From positions 682,001 to 746,000 of the forward strand of contig NZ_BMGG01000001.1 of the NCBI RefSeq assembly GCF_014640075.1: a DNA stretch of 64,000 bases, in the 5' to 3' direction. The notes under the pieces were generated by a model, which was not told where the DNA came from, did not search any database, and was given only the letters and a program-made list of their open reading frames with translations. Origin of the DNA: Chelatococcus reniformis. GTDB lineage: Bacteria > Pseudomonadota > Alphaproteobacteria > Rhizobiales > Beijerinckiaceae. Within the stretch, counting starts at the first letter, position 1. Each line of letters begins with the position of its first letter. Positions 43,611 through 54,443 of the stretch are shown one piece after another. Both the position numbers and the translations under genes were made by a program.

Positions 43611-43722
43611 CTGGAGCGCTTCGCGATCGGCTGGGCGAGACGATCGCGGTGAAGCGCTCCAGATCCGAGGGCCCGGCGCATTTCACGCGATTAGATGGCC
43701 CCATCCGATCGCGAAAGGCTCT
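43611..43722 (+). repeat. intergenic repeat family B copy at phyH-like gene end
   Basis: CTGGAGCGCTTCGCGATCGG, then GAAGCGCTCCAGATCCGAGG (the first and third blocks are inverse: CTGGAGCGCTTC / GAAGCGCTCCAG, a perfect 12-bp hairpin arm pair), then GCGCATTTCACGCGATTAGA and CCATCCGATCGCGAAAGG CTCT. The right 32 bases are also the 3' end of the neighbouring oxygenase gene. Confidence 0.65.
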
Positions 43723-44506
43723 GCCGGATAGCCCTTTCCACGGGCGAATAGGCGCCGTCCGCCCTGGCGAGCTGCAACGGCTGCCGGGGCAGCAACGGAG
43801 GCTGTGCCATGAACCGTGGCGTGACGCCCCGGTGAGGCTGCGCGGCGTGGACAAGGAGGGGATGGCACAGATACACGGTTCCCGCCTCGCCCACCGCCTG
43901 CACCTCCGGCCGACGAGCGGACTCGGCGAAGTCGGTGGCGGCCAGCTCGCGCAGCGCGCAGCCCGCCTCGCCGGCCGGCGCCAGCCGGCGCGCCATATCC
44001 CGGTGCGATCCGACCCTGATCCGCGTCGGCGCATCGAGCGCGCCCACGTCCGAGAACAGGAACAGCATGAGCAGCGCCCGCCCCCGCGAGCTAACGTTAG
44101 CCCGCCACTCCATGAAGTCGGGACTGTCGAGCCCGAAGCTCACGTCGATGTGCCAGCCGGTGTCGCCCGGATCGTCGGGCGAGGGAAAGCGGACGGGGAA
44201 CGAGCCGAGGCTTCCCCGCGGCAGCCACCGGCCGGCGCCGACGAGCTGGTCGAAGGCGTCGTGCAGCACGGCCGTGTTGGCCGCCTGCCGAAACGGCTCC
44301 TGCGCGTAGTCCCACAGCCTGATGACCGGCTTCGTCCAGGTCGCCGGGTCGTCGGGATCGCAGCCCGTGTCCCGCCAGAGAATCTCACGGGCGGCATCGG
44401 CGAGCGCGCGCGGAAAGGCCTCGTCGATTCTGACGAACCCGTCTTCGATGAATTGATCGATCTGCGCGGCGGTCAGCGCGCGCGTGCCTGTGCCCTGATG
44501 AGGCAT
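43691..44506 (-). CDS. phytanoyl-CoA dioxygenase (PhyH)-family protein
   Basis: 271 aa Fe(II)/2-oxoglutarate oxygenase. Iron ligands are visible as His-x-Asp in GWHIDVSFG and the distal His in YLCHPLLVHAAQPHRG, with a 2-oxoglutarate-binding Arg in TPRFMAQPP. The N-terminal FIEDGFVRIDEAFPRALADAAREIL is the usual PhyH opening. ATG 44506 has alternatives upstream. The last ~10 residues (RQSLSRSDGAI) and the TAA stop are encoded by the repeat at 43611-43722. Substrate unknown. Confidence 0.85.
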   Translation of the reverse strand: MPHQGTGTRALTAAQIDQFIEDGFVRIDEAFPRALADAAREILWRDTGCDPDDPATWTKPVIRLWDYAQEPFRQAANTAVLHDAFDQLVGAGRWLPRGSLGSFPVRFPSPDDPGDTGWHIDVSFGLDSPDFMEWRANVSSRGRALLMLFLFSDVGALDAPTRIRVGSHRDMARRLAPAGEAGCALRELAATDFAESARRPEVQAVGEAGTVYLCHPLLVHAAQPHRGVTPRFMAQPPLLPRQPLQLARADGAYSPVERAIRQSLSRSDGAI

Positions 44507-44815
44507 GATGATGACTTTCGATATCGGGTCAGCGTGCGCACGCGTGCCGGCGCGCGGCTGACGATCGGCCACTGACGCGGGTGGGGTCCCACCCGGCTCT
44601 CGCCCGCGCGAAGCGGGCAACGCGCGTCAGGCGAGGAAGAAGGCCGAGGCGATACGGAAAGCGAACATCCAAATGGCCACGCAAGCTGTTGGGCGGGAAC
44701 CGGCGAGCGACGGTCGTCGGACCCGCATATCTCACGGCATCGGTCGCCGGCCGTCAACCCGCCATGGACGGCCGAAGGCGGCCATGGCGTGCGGGACGCG
44801 CCCCACGCGCGGCCA
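44507..44815. other. intergenic region between two leftward genes
   Basis: 309 bases between folD and the oxygenase gene. No gene supported. TGGACGGCCGAAGGCGGCCATGGCG at 44764-44788 is a CGGCC/GGCCG palindromic stretch just after the folD stop, a possible transcript end. No promoter is claimed. Confidence 0.5.
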
Positions 44816-45706
44816 TCAGACGACCGGTGGCTCCAGGCCGCGGCGCAGGTGGGCGGCCGTCAGCGTGTTGGCGAGCAGGCAGGCGATGGTCATCGGCCCG
44901 ACGCCGCCCGGTGCCGGCGTGATGGCGGACGCCACGGCCGCGGCCTCGTCGAAGGCGACGTCGCCGACGAGCCGCGTCTTGCCTTCGCCCCGCTCGGGCG
45001 CCGGGATGCGGTTGATGCCGACGTCGATGACCACGGCGCCGGGCTTGACGTAATCGCCGCCGATCATCTGCGGCCGGCCGACGGCGGCAACCAGGATGTC
45101 GGCGCGGCGGCAGACGGCGGCGAGATCGCGCGTGCGGGAATGGGCGAGCGTGACGGTGGCGTTGGCGGCCAGCAGCAACTGAGCGATCGGCTTGCCGACC
45201 AGGTTGGAGCGGCCCACGACCACCGCCTCGGCGCCGGCCAGATCCGGGATGACCGAGCGGATCAGCATCATCGAGCCGAGGGGCGTGCAGGGCACCAGCC
45301 CCGGACGCCCATTGGCGAGGCGCCCGGCATTGGTGTTGGTCAGCCCGTCCACGTCCTTGTCCGGATCGATCGCGGCGATCACCGGATCCGGATCGAGCCC
45401 GGCCGGCAGGGGCAACTGCACCAGGATGCCGTCCACCTCCGGATCGGCATTGAGGCGGGCAACGAGGGCGATGAGGTCGGCCTGCGGCACGTCGGCCGGC
45501 AGCACGTGCTTGAACGAGCGCATGCCGACTTCCACGGTCATCTTGGCCTTGCTGCCGACATAGACCTCGCTCGCCGGATCGCTGCCGACGAGGACCACCG
45601 CGAGGCCCGGAACGAGACCACGACCGCCGATGCCGGTCACCGCGGTCGCGATGCGCTGGCGCAGGCCCGCAGCAAAAGCTTTGCCGTCGATGATGGTGGC
45701 GGTCAT
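44816..45706 (-). CDS. folD: methylenetetrahydrofolate dehydrogenase/cyclohydrolase
   Basis: 296 aa bifunctional enzyme of one-carbon metabolism. [22 protein letters not shown] with the catalytic Lys, [53 protein letters not shown] (NADP site) and the end [15 protein letters not shown]. The start overlaps the DUF167 stop in ATGA, so the two are coupled. Confidence 0.96.
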   Translation of the reverse strand: MTATIIDGKAFAAGLRQRIATAVTGIGGRGLVPGLAVVLVGSDPASEVYVGSKAKMTVEVGMRSFKHVLPADVPQADLIALVARLNADPEVDGILVQLPLPAGLDPDPVIAAIDPDKDVDGLTNTNAGRLANGRPGLVPCTPLGSMMLIRSVIPDLAGAEAVVVGRSNLVGKPIAQLLLAANATVTLAHSRTRDLAAVCRRADILVAAVGRPQMIGGDYVKPGAVVIDVGINRIPAPERGEGKTRLVGDVAFDEAAAVASAITPAPGGVGPMTIACLLANTLTAAHLRRGLEPPVV

Positions 45707-45993
45707 GGTCTGGTCCCTCCGACTGCGGCCGACAGGGCCGTCCGTATGGCGGGCGGATCGCCCGCGATGAGCAACGTCTTCAGGCGTGCGGTAGGCCCGG
45801 ACGCGATTGTCACCTGTGAGGGCGCAACGCCCGCGGCCTTGGCCACGAGTTTGATCAGCGCCGTGTTGGCCGCGCCATCCTCGGGCACGGCGCGCACCCG
45901 CGCCTTCACCACCCGGCGCCCGTCGGACAGGTGCTCGATGCCGACAAGGCCGTCGCGGGAGCTCTTCGGGGTCAGGCGCACGAGGAGCCGCAA
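45703..45993 (-). CDS. DUF167 (YggU) family protein
   Basis: 96 aa from TTG 45993: [60 protein letters not shown]. The protein family normally has about 12 more N-terminal residues, and the in-frame codons upstream read [13 protein letters not shown], which fits the family, yet contain no ATG, GTG or TTG. CTG at 46027-46029, eight bases after a GAGG, may be the real start. Function unknown. Sits between yggT and folD, overlapping folD by four bases. Confidence 0.82.
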   Translation of the reverse strand: MRLLVRLTPKSSRDGLVGIEHLSDGRRVVKARVRAVPEDGAANTALIKLVAKAAGVAPSQVTIASGPTARLKTLLIAGDPPAIRTALSAAVGGTRP

Positions 45994-46039
45994 CCGCCCC
46001 TGTTCGAGGGCCCAGGGATCGCCGGTCAGAGGCGCGGCC

Positions 46040-46330
46040 TCACCAGACCGCGGGATAGATGTAGTAGCTGATGAGCTTCTGGATGAAGAAGATGATCAGC
46101 AGCAGGATCACCGGCGAGACGTCGACGCCGCCGAGGTTCGGCAGCAGGTTGCGGATCGGTCTCAGGAGCGGCTCGGTGATCTGGACGAGAAAGTTCCAGA
46201 TGCCGCGGACGAAGTCGTTGCGAACGTTGATGACGTCGAAGGCGATCAGCCAGCTCAGGATGGCCGAGGCGATCAGCACATAGACGTAGAGGTTCAGAAC
46301 CAGCATCAGGACGTCGAGAAGAGCGCGCAT
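46040..46330 (-). CDS. YggT family membrane protein
   Basis: 96 aa. Two hydrophobic segments ([44 protein letters not shown]) around [18 protein letters not shown], the YggT signature. ATG 46330 fits family length; upstream extension is not protein-like. Family members have been tied to osmotic tolerance and to cell-division or photosystem assembly factors in other organisms. First gene of yggT-DUF167-folD. Confidence 0.9.
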   Translation of the reverse strand: MRALLDVLMLVLNLYVYVLIASAILSWLIAFDVINVRNDFVRGIWNFLVQITEPLLRPIRNLLPNLGGVDVSPVILLLIIFFIQKLISYYIYPAVW

Positions 46331-46466
46331 CGGTCGACCTGCTGCAAAGGTGAAGGCTGCGAGGATTGCAGCCTCATCTACCTGCGCCGGCCGGCTGCCA
46401 CAAGGGCGTGCGACGCCACATCGCCGCGGCGGAAGCCACGCGCGCGGAATAATCGCCGATAAATAC

Positions 46467-46495
46467 AATCTAAAATATAGTCTTGTCGATGACAA
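46467..46495 (-). promoter_or_regulatory. candidate sigma-70 promoter for yggT-DUF167-folD
   Basis: On the minus strand TTGTCA (46495-46490) and TAGATT (46472-46467) are separated by 17 bases, in a conspicuously AT-rich island within GC-rich DNA. A TATATT inside the spacer is an alternative -10 box. Transcription would start about 130 nt before yggT. Confidence 0.45.
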
Positions 46496-46535
46496 ACTCG
46501 CCATGCGTGTAGACACGGGGGCGCGGCGGCCCGGC

Positions 46536-47252
46536 TCAGCCCCAGCCGCACGCCGCCAGTCGCTCCGCCATGTGGCCGGGTGCCGGCGCCTCGACGGCGA
46601 CCGCCGGCTTGCTCGGCTGGAGCGGCACGGCGATGGCGCGGGCATGCAGGTGCAGGCCGGGGCCGCCGAAGCGGGGGGCCGTGCCGTAGACGGCGTCGCC
46701 GACGATCGGCCAGCCCATGGCCGCGCAATGCACCCGGAGCTGGTGGGTGCGGCCGGTGAGCGGCATCAGCTCGAGCCAGGCCCGCCGCGCCCCGTCGACC
46801 TCGGCATGGCCGCGCACGCGCCAGCGCGTCTGCGCCGGCAGCCCGGCCGCGTCGACCTTCATCCACCAGCCGCGGCTGGGATCGCGCCGACCGAGCGGCA
46901 GATCGATCAATCCTTCGTCGCCGTCAGGCATGCCCTCGACGACGGCCCAGTAGGTCTTGTCGACCCGCCCTTGCCGAAAGAGGTGGAACAGCTGCTCCAG
47001 CGCCTTGCGATGCCGGCCGAGCACGAGGCAGCCGGAGGTGTCGCGGTCGAGCCGATGGGCCAGCGCCGGCGGCCGCGGCAGGCCAAACTGCAGCGCATCG
47101 AAGGCCGCCTCGAGCGCCGGCCCGTTCTGCCAGTCCGCGGCCTTGGGGCCGCGGTGCACCGGGATGCCGGCCGGCTTGTCGACGATGAGCATCAGCCCGT
47201 CGCGGTACAGCAGCCGCTGGGGCAAGGTGGTGCGCAACTCGTCCTCGGTCAT
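46536..47252 (-). CDS. RluA-family pseudouridine synthase
   Basis: 238 aa. The catalytic Asp is in [56 protein letters not shown] and GDAVYG follow the family layout. No S4 domain, so it resembles the RluA/TruC group acting on 23S rRNA or tRNA; the exact target is uncertain. Divergent from ftsY, 66 nt apart. Confidence 0.9.
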   Translation of the reverse strand: MTEDELRTTLPQRLLYRDGLMLIVDKPAGIPVHRGPKAADWQNGPALEAAFDALQFGLPRPPALAHRLDRDTSGCLVLGRHRKALEQLFHLFRQGRVDKTYWAVVEGMPDGDEGLIDLPLGRRDPSRGWWMKVDAAGLPAQTRWRVRGHAEVDGARRAWLELMPLTGRTHQLRVHCAAMGWPIVGDAVYGTAPRFGGPGLHLHARAIAVPLQPSKPAVAVEAPAPGHMAERLAACGWG

Positions 47253-47318
47253 GGCGTTTGCTGCTAGCCGGGCTTAGGTATCGGCGCAAGGGACCGCGCC
47301 GGTGACCCCGAGGACGCC

Positions 47319-48455
47319 ATGAGCACGAGCGACAAGAAGGGCTTCTTCTCACGCCTCTTCGGCGGCGAGGCGCAGCCGCAGCCGCAGGACGTGACGGACC
47401 GCGAGGCTGCGGCCGACGCCGCCGAAGGCGCACCGGAAGTGCCGGCGGAGCCGGCCGAGCTTGTGGAGCCCCGCGAATCCGCGACCGCACCAGTTGCCTT
47501 GAGCGAGGTGCCCCCCGAGCCGCCGAAGGCGGCGGCGCGCGCCAGCTGGTGGCAGCGGCTCAAGGGCGGTCTGTCGCGCACGTCGTCCTCGCTTGGTGCC
47601 GGCATCGGCGATCTGTTCACCAAGCGCAAGCTGGACGCGGCCGCGCTGGACGATCTGGAGGATATCCTGATCCAGGCCGACCTCGGCCTGGAAACTGCCG
47701 GGCGCATCGTCAAGGCGGTCGGGACCGGCCGCTACGACAAGGAGATCGCGCCGGAGGAGGTGAAGGCGGTGCTGGCGCGCGAGGTGGAGGCGACGCTGAC
47801 GCCGGTCGCGGTGCCGCTCGTCGTCGATACGGCGAAGAAGCCGTTCGTCATGCTCATGGTCGGGGTCAACGGCTCCGGCAAGACCACCACCATCGGCAAG
47901 CTCGCCCAGAAGTTCCGGCACGAGGGCCGCTCGGTGATGCTGGCGGCGGGCGATACCTTCCGCGCTGCCGCCATCGAGCAGCTCAAGGTGTGGGGCGAGC
48001 GCACCGGCTCCGCCGTGGTCGCCGGTGCGCAAGGTTCGGACGCTGCGGGGCTGGCGTTCGATGCGCTGAAGGCCGCGCGGGAGGCTGCGACCGACGTGCT
48101 GCTGGTCGACACCGCCGGGCGCCTGCAGAACAAGGCCGGCCTGATGGCCGAGCTCGACAAGATCGTGCGGGTGCTGAAGAAGCTCGACGACACCGCCCCC
48201 CATGCGGTGTTGCTGGTGCTCGACGCCACCACCGGCCAGAACGCGGTGAGCCAGGTGGAGATCTTCGGCCAGATCGCCGGCGTCACCGGCTTGGTGATGA
48301 CCAAGCTCGACGGCACCGCCCGCGGTGGCATCCTCGTCGCCATTGCCGCCAAGAGCGGCCTGCCGGTCCACTTCATCGGCGTCGGCGAAGGCGTCGACGA
48401 CCTGGAGCCGTTCAAGGCGTCCGACTTCGCCCGGGCCATCGCCGGGCTGGATTAG
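47319..48455 (+). CDS. ftsY: SRP receptor FtsY
   Basis: 378 aa. Acidic, Pro/Glu-rich N-terminal A domain (about 1-70), then N domain (WWQRLKGGLSRTSSSLGAGI) and G domain: MLMVGVNGSGKTTTIGKLA, GDTFRAAAIEQL, LLVDTAGRL, TKLDGTARGG, FIGVGEGVDDLEPF. Receives Ffh-ribosome complexes at the membrane. Start ATG 47319 with GAGGACGCC before it. Confidence 0.96.
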   Translation: MSTSDKKGFFSRLFGGEAQPQPQDVTDREAAADAAEGAPEVPAEPAELVEPRESATAPVALSEVPPEPPKAAARASWWQRLKGGLSRTSSSLGAGIGDLFTKRKLDAAALDDLEDILIQADLGLETAGRIVKAVGTGRYDKEIAPEEVKAVLAREVEATLTPVAVPLVVDTAKKPFVMLMVGVNGSGKTTTIGKLAQKFRHEGRSVMLAAGDTFRAAAIEQLKVWGERTGSAVVAGAQGSDAAGLAFDALKAAREAATDVLLVDTAGRLQNKAGLMAELDKIVRVLKKLDDTAPHAVLLVLDATTGQNAVSQVEIFGQIAGVTGLVMTKLDGTARGGILVAIAAKSGLPVHFIGVGEGVDDLEPFKASDFARAIAGLD

Positions 48456-48562
48456 GCGCGGACGGGCGGGAGGCGCCCTACTTGCGCAAGTCCGTCAGGG
48501 CGAGCGTGAGCCCCAGCGCTGCGGCACGAAACAGCCGCCGCGCGGGTGGGCGGCGCGTCGTC

Positions 48563-48877
48563 TCATCCGCACCGATACGCGTCGGCCGTCGCCGGCGCGA
48601 TGAAGTAGTTGGTGACGACCATAACGTTGCCGCCCTGCTGCGCGACGGCGTTGCGCAGATTGAAGCGCCCATCGTCCGGCAGCACGTAGGGCGGATACGC
48701 CTTGACCTCACCCAGCTTGCGGCAGGCAGCGAGCTGGCCATCCCCCGCCTTGAGCTCGACCACCTGCCGACCGCCGTCGGTCAGCTTGACGACGCTCAGA
48801 CCGCCATCTTGCGACGACGTGTTGCACCCCGCGCACAGCAACGCGACGGCGCCGGCCACTCCCACCTTCCAAGACAC
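48563..48877 (-). CDS. small lipoprotein (DUF4156-like)
   Basis: 104 aa. Signal sequence ending in lipobox LCAGC (Cys18), then a small domain LKAGDGQLAACRKLGEVKAY, LRNAVAQQGGNVMVVTNYF, with a second Cys pair (Cys52, Cys103) that may form a disulfide. Layout and the NVMVV stretch resemble DUF4156 lipoproteins. Function unknown; stands alone between ftsY and acs. Confidence 0.75.
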   Translation of the reverse strand: MSWKVGVAGAVALLCAGCNTSSQDGGLSVVKLTDGGRQVVELKAGDGQLAACRKLGEVKAYPPYVLPDDGRFNLRNAVAQQGGNVMVVTNYFIAPATADAYRCG

Positions 48878-48923
48878 GATCGACCTCGCCTCCGTTAGCG
48901 CGAGCGCGACCGTTAGCCGACCG

Positions 48924-48962
48924 CCGCGGCTCTGTCACGCGTTCAGCGTGACAGAGCCGCGG
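48924..48962 (-). terminator. 17-bp perfect hairpin after acs
   Basis: CCGCGGCTCTGTCACGC (48924-48940) is the exact inverse of the bases at 48946-48962, loop GTTCA. The arm ends one base before the acs stop codon triplet. No T-run follows on the minus strand, so it is a very stable 3' hairpin that may act with Rho or protect the 3' end. Confidence 0.6.
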
Positions 48963-48963
48963 A

Positions 48964-50916
<1,953 letters not shown>

Positions 50917-51161
50917 GTCCTCGTCCTCCCACACACGCGCCGGCGAGCGGCCCACGCCGGCGCCGCCGCATGGCCGGCGCCGATGTCGCCGGCAACTTAT
51001 CGAGCCGGGGCCGGCAGAGGCAAGGCGGCGGCGCCTAAACTTTGGCAGCGCGACTTAAGTCGGCGGCGCCGGGGCCGCAATCAGGGAGGGCGGGAAGGTC
51101 GAACGTGACGCAGGCGCTTCGCGGACGGCGGCCCTGACGTCCGAGGCGGCATTGCCCAGAG

Positions 51162-51581
51162 TTACCCCTTGAGCCCGCCCATCTCGCGGATCACCGCCCA
51201 TTCCCCGTCGCTGACCGGCTGCACCGACAGCCGCGAGTTGTTGCCCAGCACCATGTCCTTGAGCCGGGGCTCGGCCTTGACCGCGACGAGGGTGACAGGC
51301 TTGGGCAGCGGCTCGACCGCCTTGATGTCGACCATGCCGAAGGCGCCCGAGGCATCGCTCGGGTCGGGGTAATAGGGCTTGATCACCTCGACGATGCCGA
51401 CGACCTCCTTGCCCTCGCCCGAGTGGTAGAAGAAGCCGCGGTCGCCCACCTGCATCGCCTTCATGTTGGCCTTGGCCTGGTGGTTGCGCACGCCGTTCCA
51501 GAACGTGCCCTTGTCGCCCTCCGCCACCTGCTGCTCCCACGACCAGGTCGACGGCTCCGATTTGAACAGCCAGTGCGCCAT
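51162..51581 (-). CDS. EVE-domain protein
   Basis: 139 aa, the full EVE domain: MAHWLFKSEPSTWSWEQQ, GTFWNGVRNHQAKANMKAM, GDRGFFYHSGEGKEVVGIVEV, DIKAVEPLPKPVTL. PUA-like fold thought to read modified bases in DNA or RNA. GGGGAGGAC precedes ATG 51581. Divergent from the higBA locus with only 72 bases between. Confidence 0.92.
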   Translation of the reverse strand: MAHWLFKSEPSTWSWEQQVAEGDKGTFWNGVRNHQAKANMKAMQVGDRGFFYHSGEGKEVVGIVEVIKPYYPDPSDASGAFGMVDIKAVEPLPKPVTLVAVKAEPRLKDMVLGNNSRLSVQPVSDGEWAVIREMGGLKG

Positions 51582-51617
51582 GTCCTCCCCTCCTCAGGGC
51601 CGCGACGACGGATACGT

Positions 51618-51646
51618 TTGTTCCCAAATATGGAACGTGATATACG
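51618..51646 (+). promoter_or_regulatory. higBA promoter with overlapping operator
   Basis: TTGTTC (51618-51623) and TATACG (51641-51646) are 17 bases apart, a good sigma-70 pair. GTTCC (51620-51624) and GGAAC (51632-51636) form a palindrome across the -35/spacer, the expected place for HigA repression. The start codon is at 51654, only 7 nt past the -10 box, so the mRNA would be leaderless or nearly so; no Shine-Dalgarno sequence exists. Confidence 0.55.
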
Positions 51647-51653
51647 ATAGTCG

Positions 51654-52346
51654 ATGCGGATTGTCGCTGCCAAGAACCTGATCGAGTTCGTCCCGCAGCA
51701 TCCGGAAACAGCGCCGTCACTGGCGCACTGGCGTGCGGTGACCAAGGCAGCCAAGTGGCAAACGTGTAGCGACATTCAGTCAGTATTCCCAAAGGCAAAG
51801 ACGTTGAATGCCGAGCGGGTTCGCTTTGAGATAGCGGGCGGGAACTATCGACTCGTCGTTGCTTTCAATTTCGAGCATCAAATTGCGTTCATTAAATTTA
51901 TTGGCAGCCACGCCGAGTATGATCGGATCGATTGCCTTCACCGTGTCGTGGTTCTAGAGGATTGGCAGATGGATATTCGCCCGATTCGCAGCGTTGAGGA
52001 CCATGCCGAGGCACTTCGGATGATCGAGCGGCTGTGGAATGCCCCGAAAGGCTCGCCCCAGGGCGACACGCTGGATATCCTTGCGACGCTCGTCGACGCA
52101 TATGAGGCCGAGCACCACCATTTCGATCGCCTCGATCCCATTGCGACGATCAAGGCTCATATGGAGATGGCTGGACACACCCAGGCCGATTTCGCCGAGC
52201 TCATTGGCTCTCGCTCGCGCGCATCCGAGATTCTCGCTCGCAAGCGGCTGCTGAACCTGCGCCAGGTCCACAAGCTCGTCGAAGCCTGGAAGATCCCGGC
52301 AGATCTCCTGATCCAGCCCTATGAACTGGACAGATCGGTCGCGTAA
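51654..52346 (+). CDS. higBA: HigB-HigA toxin-antitoxin single-frame fusion
   Basis: 230 aa in one uninterrupted frame. Residues 1-93 are a HigB mRNA-interferase (MRIVAAKNLIEFVPQHPE, HWRAVTKAAKW, IAGGNYRLVVAFNFEHQIAFIKFIGSHAEYDRID). Residues 106-230 are a HigA antitoxin (MDIRPIRSVEDHAEALRMIERLW, helix-turn-helix HTQADFAELIGSRSRASEIL). These are normally separate genes. Removing one T of the TT at 51932-51933 would instead read YDRIDAFTVSWF and stop at TAG 51954-51956, just before AGAGGA and the HigA ATG. The join (CLHRVVVLEDWQ) therefore looks like a frameshift that fused them. Base composition is less GC-rich than in the neighbours, suggesting transfer. Confidence 0.8.
   Translation: MRIVAAKNLIEFVPQHPETAPSLAHWRAVTKAAKWQTCSDIQSVFPKAKTLNAERVRFEIAGGNYRLVVAFNFEHQIAFIKFIGSHAEYDRIDCLHRVVVLEDWQMDIRPIRSVEDHAEALRMIERLWNAPKGSPQGDTLDILATLVDAYEAEHHHFDRLDPIATIKAHMEMAGHTQADFAELIGSRSRASEILARKRLLNLRQVHKLVEAWKIPADLLIQPYELDRSVA
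51969..52346 (+). CDS. higA: HigA antitoxin, internal start within the fused frame
   Basis: 125 aa from ATG 51969, which has AGAGGA eight bases upstream (51955-51960), so free antitoxin can be made independently of the fusion. The N-terminal part contacts toxin in this family; the C-terminal XRE helix-turn-helix (about residues 65-110: THTQADFAELIG, RSRASEILARKR, LNLRQVHKLVEAW) binds the operator. Free HigA would be needed to neutralise any active HigB part of the fused protein. Confidence 0.7.
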   Translation: MDIRPIRSVEDHAEALRMIERLWNAPKGSPQGDTLDILATLVDAYEAEHHHFDRLDPIATIKAHMEMAGHTQADFAELIGSRSRASEILARKRLLNLRQVHKLVEAWKIPADLLIQPYELDRSVA

Positions 52347-52392
52347 AAGTCCGGCGCCCCCTTGCCCGTCGTCCACAACCGGGCGCGGATCC

Positions 52393-53385
52393 TTAAGCCT
52401 CCGCCTTGAGCGGGCGCATCATCAGCATGTCGACCGCCTCGTTGACGGTGATGGCGCCGTCGAGGATCGCCGCCACCGCCTGGGCGATCGGCATGTCGAC
52501 GCCGGCGCGGGCGGCCTTGTCGACCAGCACCGGGGCGGTGAACGCGCCCTCCACCAGCTTGCCTGCGGCGGCAGTGGCCGGCACCTCGCCACGCCCGAGG
52601 GCCTCGCCGAAGGCGAAGTTGCGCGACTGAGCCGAGCCGCAGGTGAGCACCAGGTCGCCGAGGCCCGACAGGCCCATCAGCGTCTCCGCCCGGGCCCCGT
52701 GGGCGCGGGCGAAGCGCGCCAGTTCGGCGAAGCCGCGCGCCACCAGCGCGGCCCGGGCGCTCTCGCCGAGGCCGCGGCCGGCCACGATACCGCAGGCGAT
52801 GGCGAGCACGTTCTTGGCCGCGCCGCCGATCTCGACGCCGCGCACGTCGGTACCGTGGTAGACGCGCAGGGCCGGGCCGGAGAGCCTGGCCGCCAGCTTC
52901 CGGGCAAGACCTGCTTTGGCGGATGCCAGCACCACTGCCGTCGGCAGGTCGCGGGCGACGTCGGCGGCAAAGCTCGGCCCCGAGAGCACGGCGGGCACCG
53001 CGCGGGGGCACAGCTCGGCGACGATGTCGCAGGGAAAGGCGCCGCTGCCGCGCTCGATGCCCTTGGCGCAGACGATGATGGGCAGATCCGGCGCAGCCAG
53101 CACGGAGCCGAGCCCGGCGAGCGCGCCGCGCACGGCCTGCGCCGGCACGACCAGCAGCACCGCGGAGGCCGCCCCCACGGCCGCCGCATCGGCGGTCGGC
53201 TCGATCTCCGGGGCGAGTTCCACGCCCGGCAGGGCGCGCTCGTTCGTCCTGGTCGCTGCCAGCACCGCCATGGCGTCAGGATTGCGCCCCCACAGCAGCA
53301 CGCGGCCGCCGCCGGCGCGGGCCGCGGCATTGGCCAGCGCCGTGCCCCAGGCGCCGGCGCCGACGACGGCGAGGGGCCCGCTCAT
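52393..53385 (-). CDS. gpsA: NAD(P)+ glycerol-3-phosphate dehydrogenase
   Basis: 330 aa. Makes glycerol-3-phosphate for phospholipids. Rossmann start [46 protein letters not shown], catalytic Lys in [27 protein letters not shown] and RNFAFG. ATG 53385 overlaps the tsaD stop (ATGA), so the two are coupled. Confidence 0.95.
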   Translation of the reverse strand: MSGPLAVVGAGAWGTALANAAARAGGGRVLLWGRNPDAMAVLAATRTNERALPGVELAPEIEPTADAAAVGAASAVLLVVPAQAVRGALAGLGSVLAAPDLPIIVCAKGIERGSGAFPCDIVAELCPRAVPAVLSGPSFAADVARDLPTAVVLASAKAGLARKLAARLSGPALRVYHGTDVRGVEIGGAAKNVLAIACGIVAGRGLGESARAALVARGFAELARFARAHGARAETLMGLSGLGDLVLTCGSAQSRNFAFGEALGRGEVPATAAAGKLVEGAFTAPVLVDKAARAGVDMPIAQAVAAILDGAITVNEAVDMLMMRPLKAEA

Positions 53386-54443
53386 GCCTTGGCGCCGGCT
53401 ACCGTATCGCGGCTCTGGTCGAGCGGCCAGCGCGGCCGGGCTGCCACGGTGAGGTCGTCGACGAGCCCCAGGCGCAGCCGCTCCAGGCCGGCCCAGGCAA
53501 TGATGGCGCCGTTGTCGGTGCACAGCGGCAGCGGCGGCGCCACCAGGCGCAGACCCGATTCGGCGGCGAGCCGCGTCAGCCCGCGGCGGATCGCCTGGTT
53601 GGCGGCCACCCCGCCCGCCACCACCAGCGCGGTCGGATAGCCCGCCTTCTCGTGGAAGCTGCGCAGCGCCGTGCGCGTGCGGTCGACCACCACGTCGACG
53701 ACGGCTGCCTGGAACGAGGCGCAGAGGTCGGCGACGTCGCGCGGGCGCAGCGGCACGATGCGCTCGGCCTCCAGCCGCACCGCCGTCTTGAGGCCGGAGA
53801 GGGAGAAATCGGCGACCGGCCGGCCGAGCATCGGCCGTGGCAAGGCAAAGCGCAGGGCATCGCCGCCCGCCGCTTCGGCCTCCACCTTGGGACCGCCGGG
53901 GTAGCCCAGGCCCAGCATCTTGGCGACCTTGTCGAAGGCCTCGCCGATGGCATCGTCCACTGTGGTGCCGAGGCGCACGTAGTCGCCGACACCGCGCACG
54001 GCAATCAGCTGGGTGTGACCGCCGGAGGCGAGCAGCAGCAGGTAAGGGAAGTTGACCTGCTCGATCAGCCGCGGCGTCAGCGCATGGCCTTCCAGGTGGT
54101 TGACGGCGATCAGCGACTTGCCGGCGACCAGCGCCAGGGCCTTGGCGGTGGTGAGGCCGATCATGACGCCGCCGATGAGGCCGGGCCCGGCCGCCGCGGC
54201 GACGCCGTCCATGTCGGCGAGCTTGAGACCGGCCTGCTCCAGCGCCCGCGCCACCAGCCGGTCGACCACCTCCACGTGGGCACGGGCGGCGATCTCCGGC
54301 ACGACGCCGCCATAGGCCGCGTGCGCAGCGATCTGGCTGAGGACCTCGTTGGAGCGGATGAAGGGCCGGCCGGTCTCGTCGGTCTCCACCACCGCCGCCG
54401 CCGTCTCGTCGCAGGTCGTCTCGATGCCGAGAACGCGCATCAT
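53382..54443 (-). CDS. tsaD: tRNA t6A37 threonylcarbamoyltransferase TsaD
   Basis: 353 aa. [19 protein letters not shown] start, metal-binding His pair in [77 protein letters not shown]. Transfers threonylcarbamoyl to A37 of ANN-decoding tRNAs; MtaB (34503) later methylthiolates the same base. ATG 54443 or 54440 (two adjacent Met codons). Divergent from hemC. Confidence 0.95.
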   Translation of the reverse strand: MMRVLGIETTCDETAAAVVETDETGRPFIRSNEVLSQIAAHAAYGGVVPEIAARAHVEVVDRLVARALEQAGLKLADMDGVAAAAGPGLIGGVMIGLTTAKALALVAGKSLIAVNHLEGHALTPRLIEQVNFPYLLLLASGGHTQLIAVRGVGDYVRLGTTVDDAIGEAFDKVAKMLGLGYPGGPKVEAEAAGGDALRFALPRPMLGRPVADFSLSGLKTAVRLEAERIVPLRPRDVADLCASFQAAVVDVVVDRTRTALRSFHEKAGYPTALVVAGGVAANQAIRRGLTRLAAESGLRLVAPPLPLCTDNGAIIAWAGLERLRLGLVDDLTVAARPRWPLDQSRDTVAGAKA

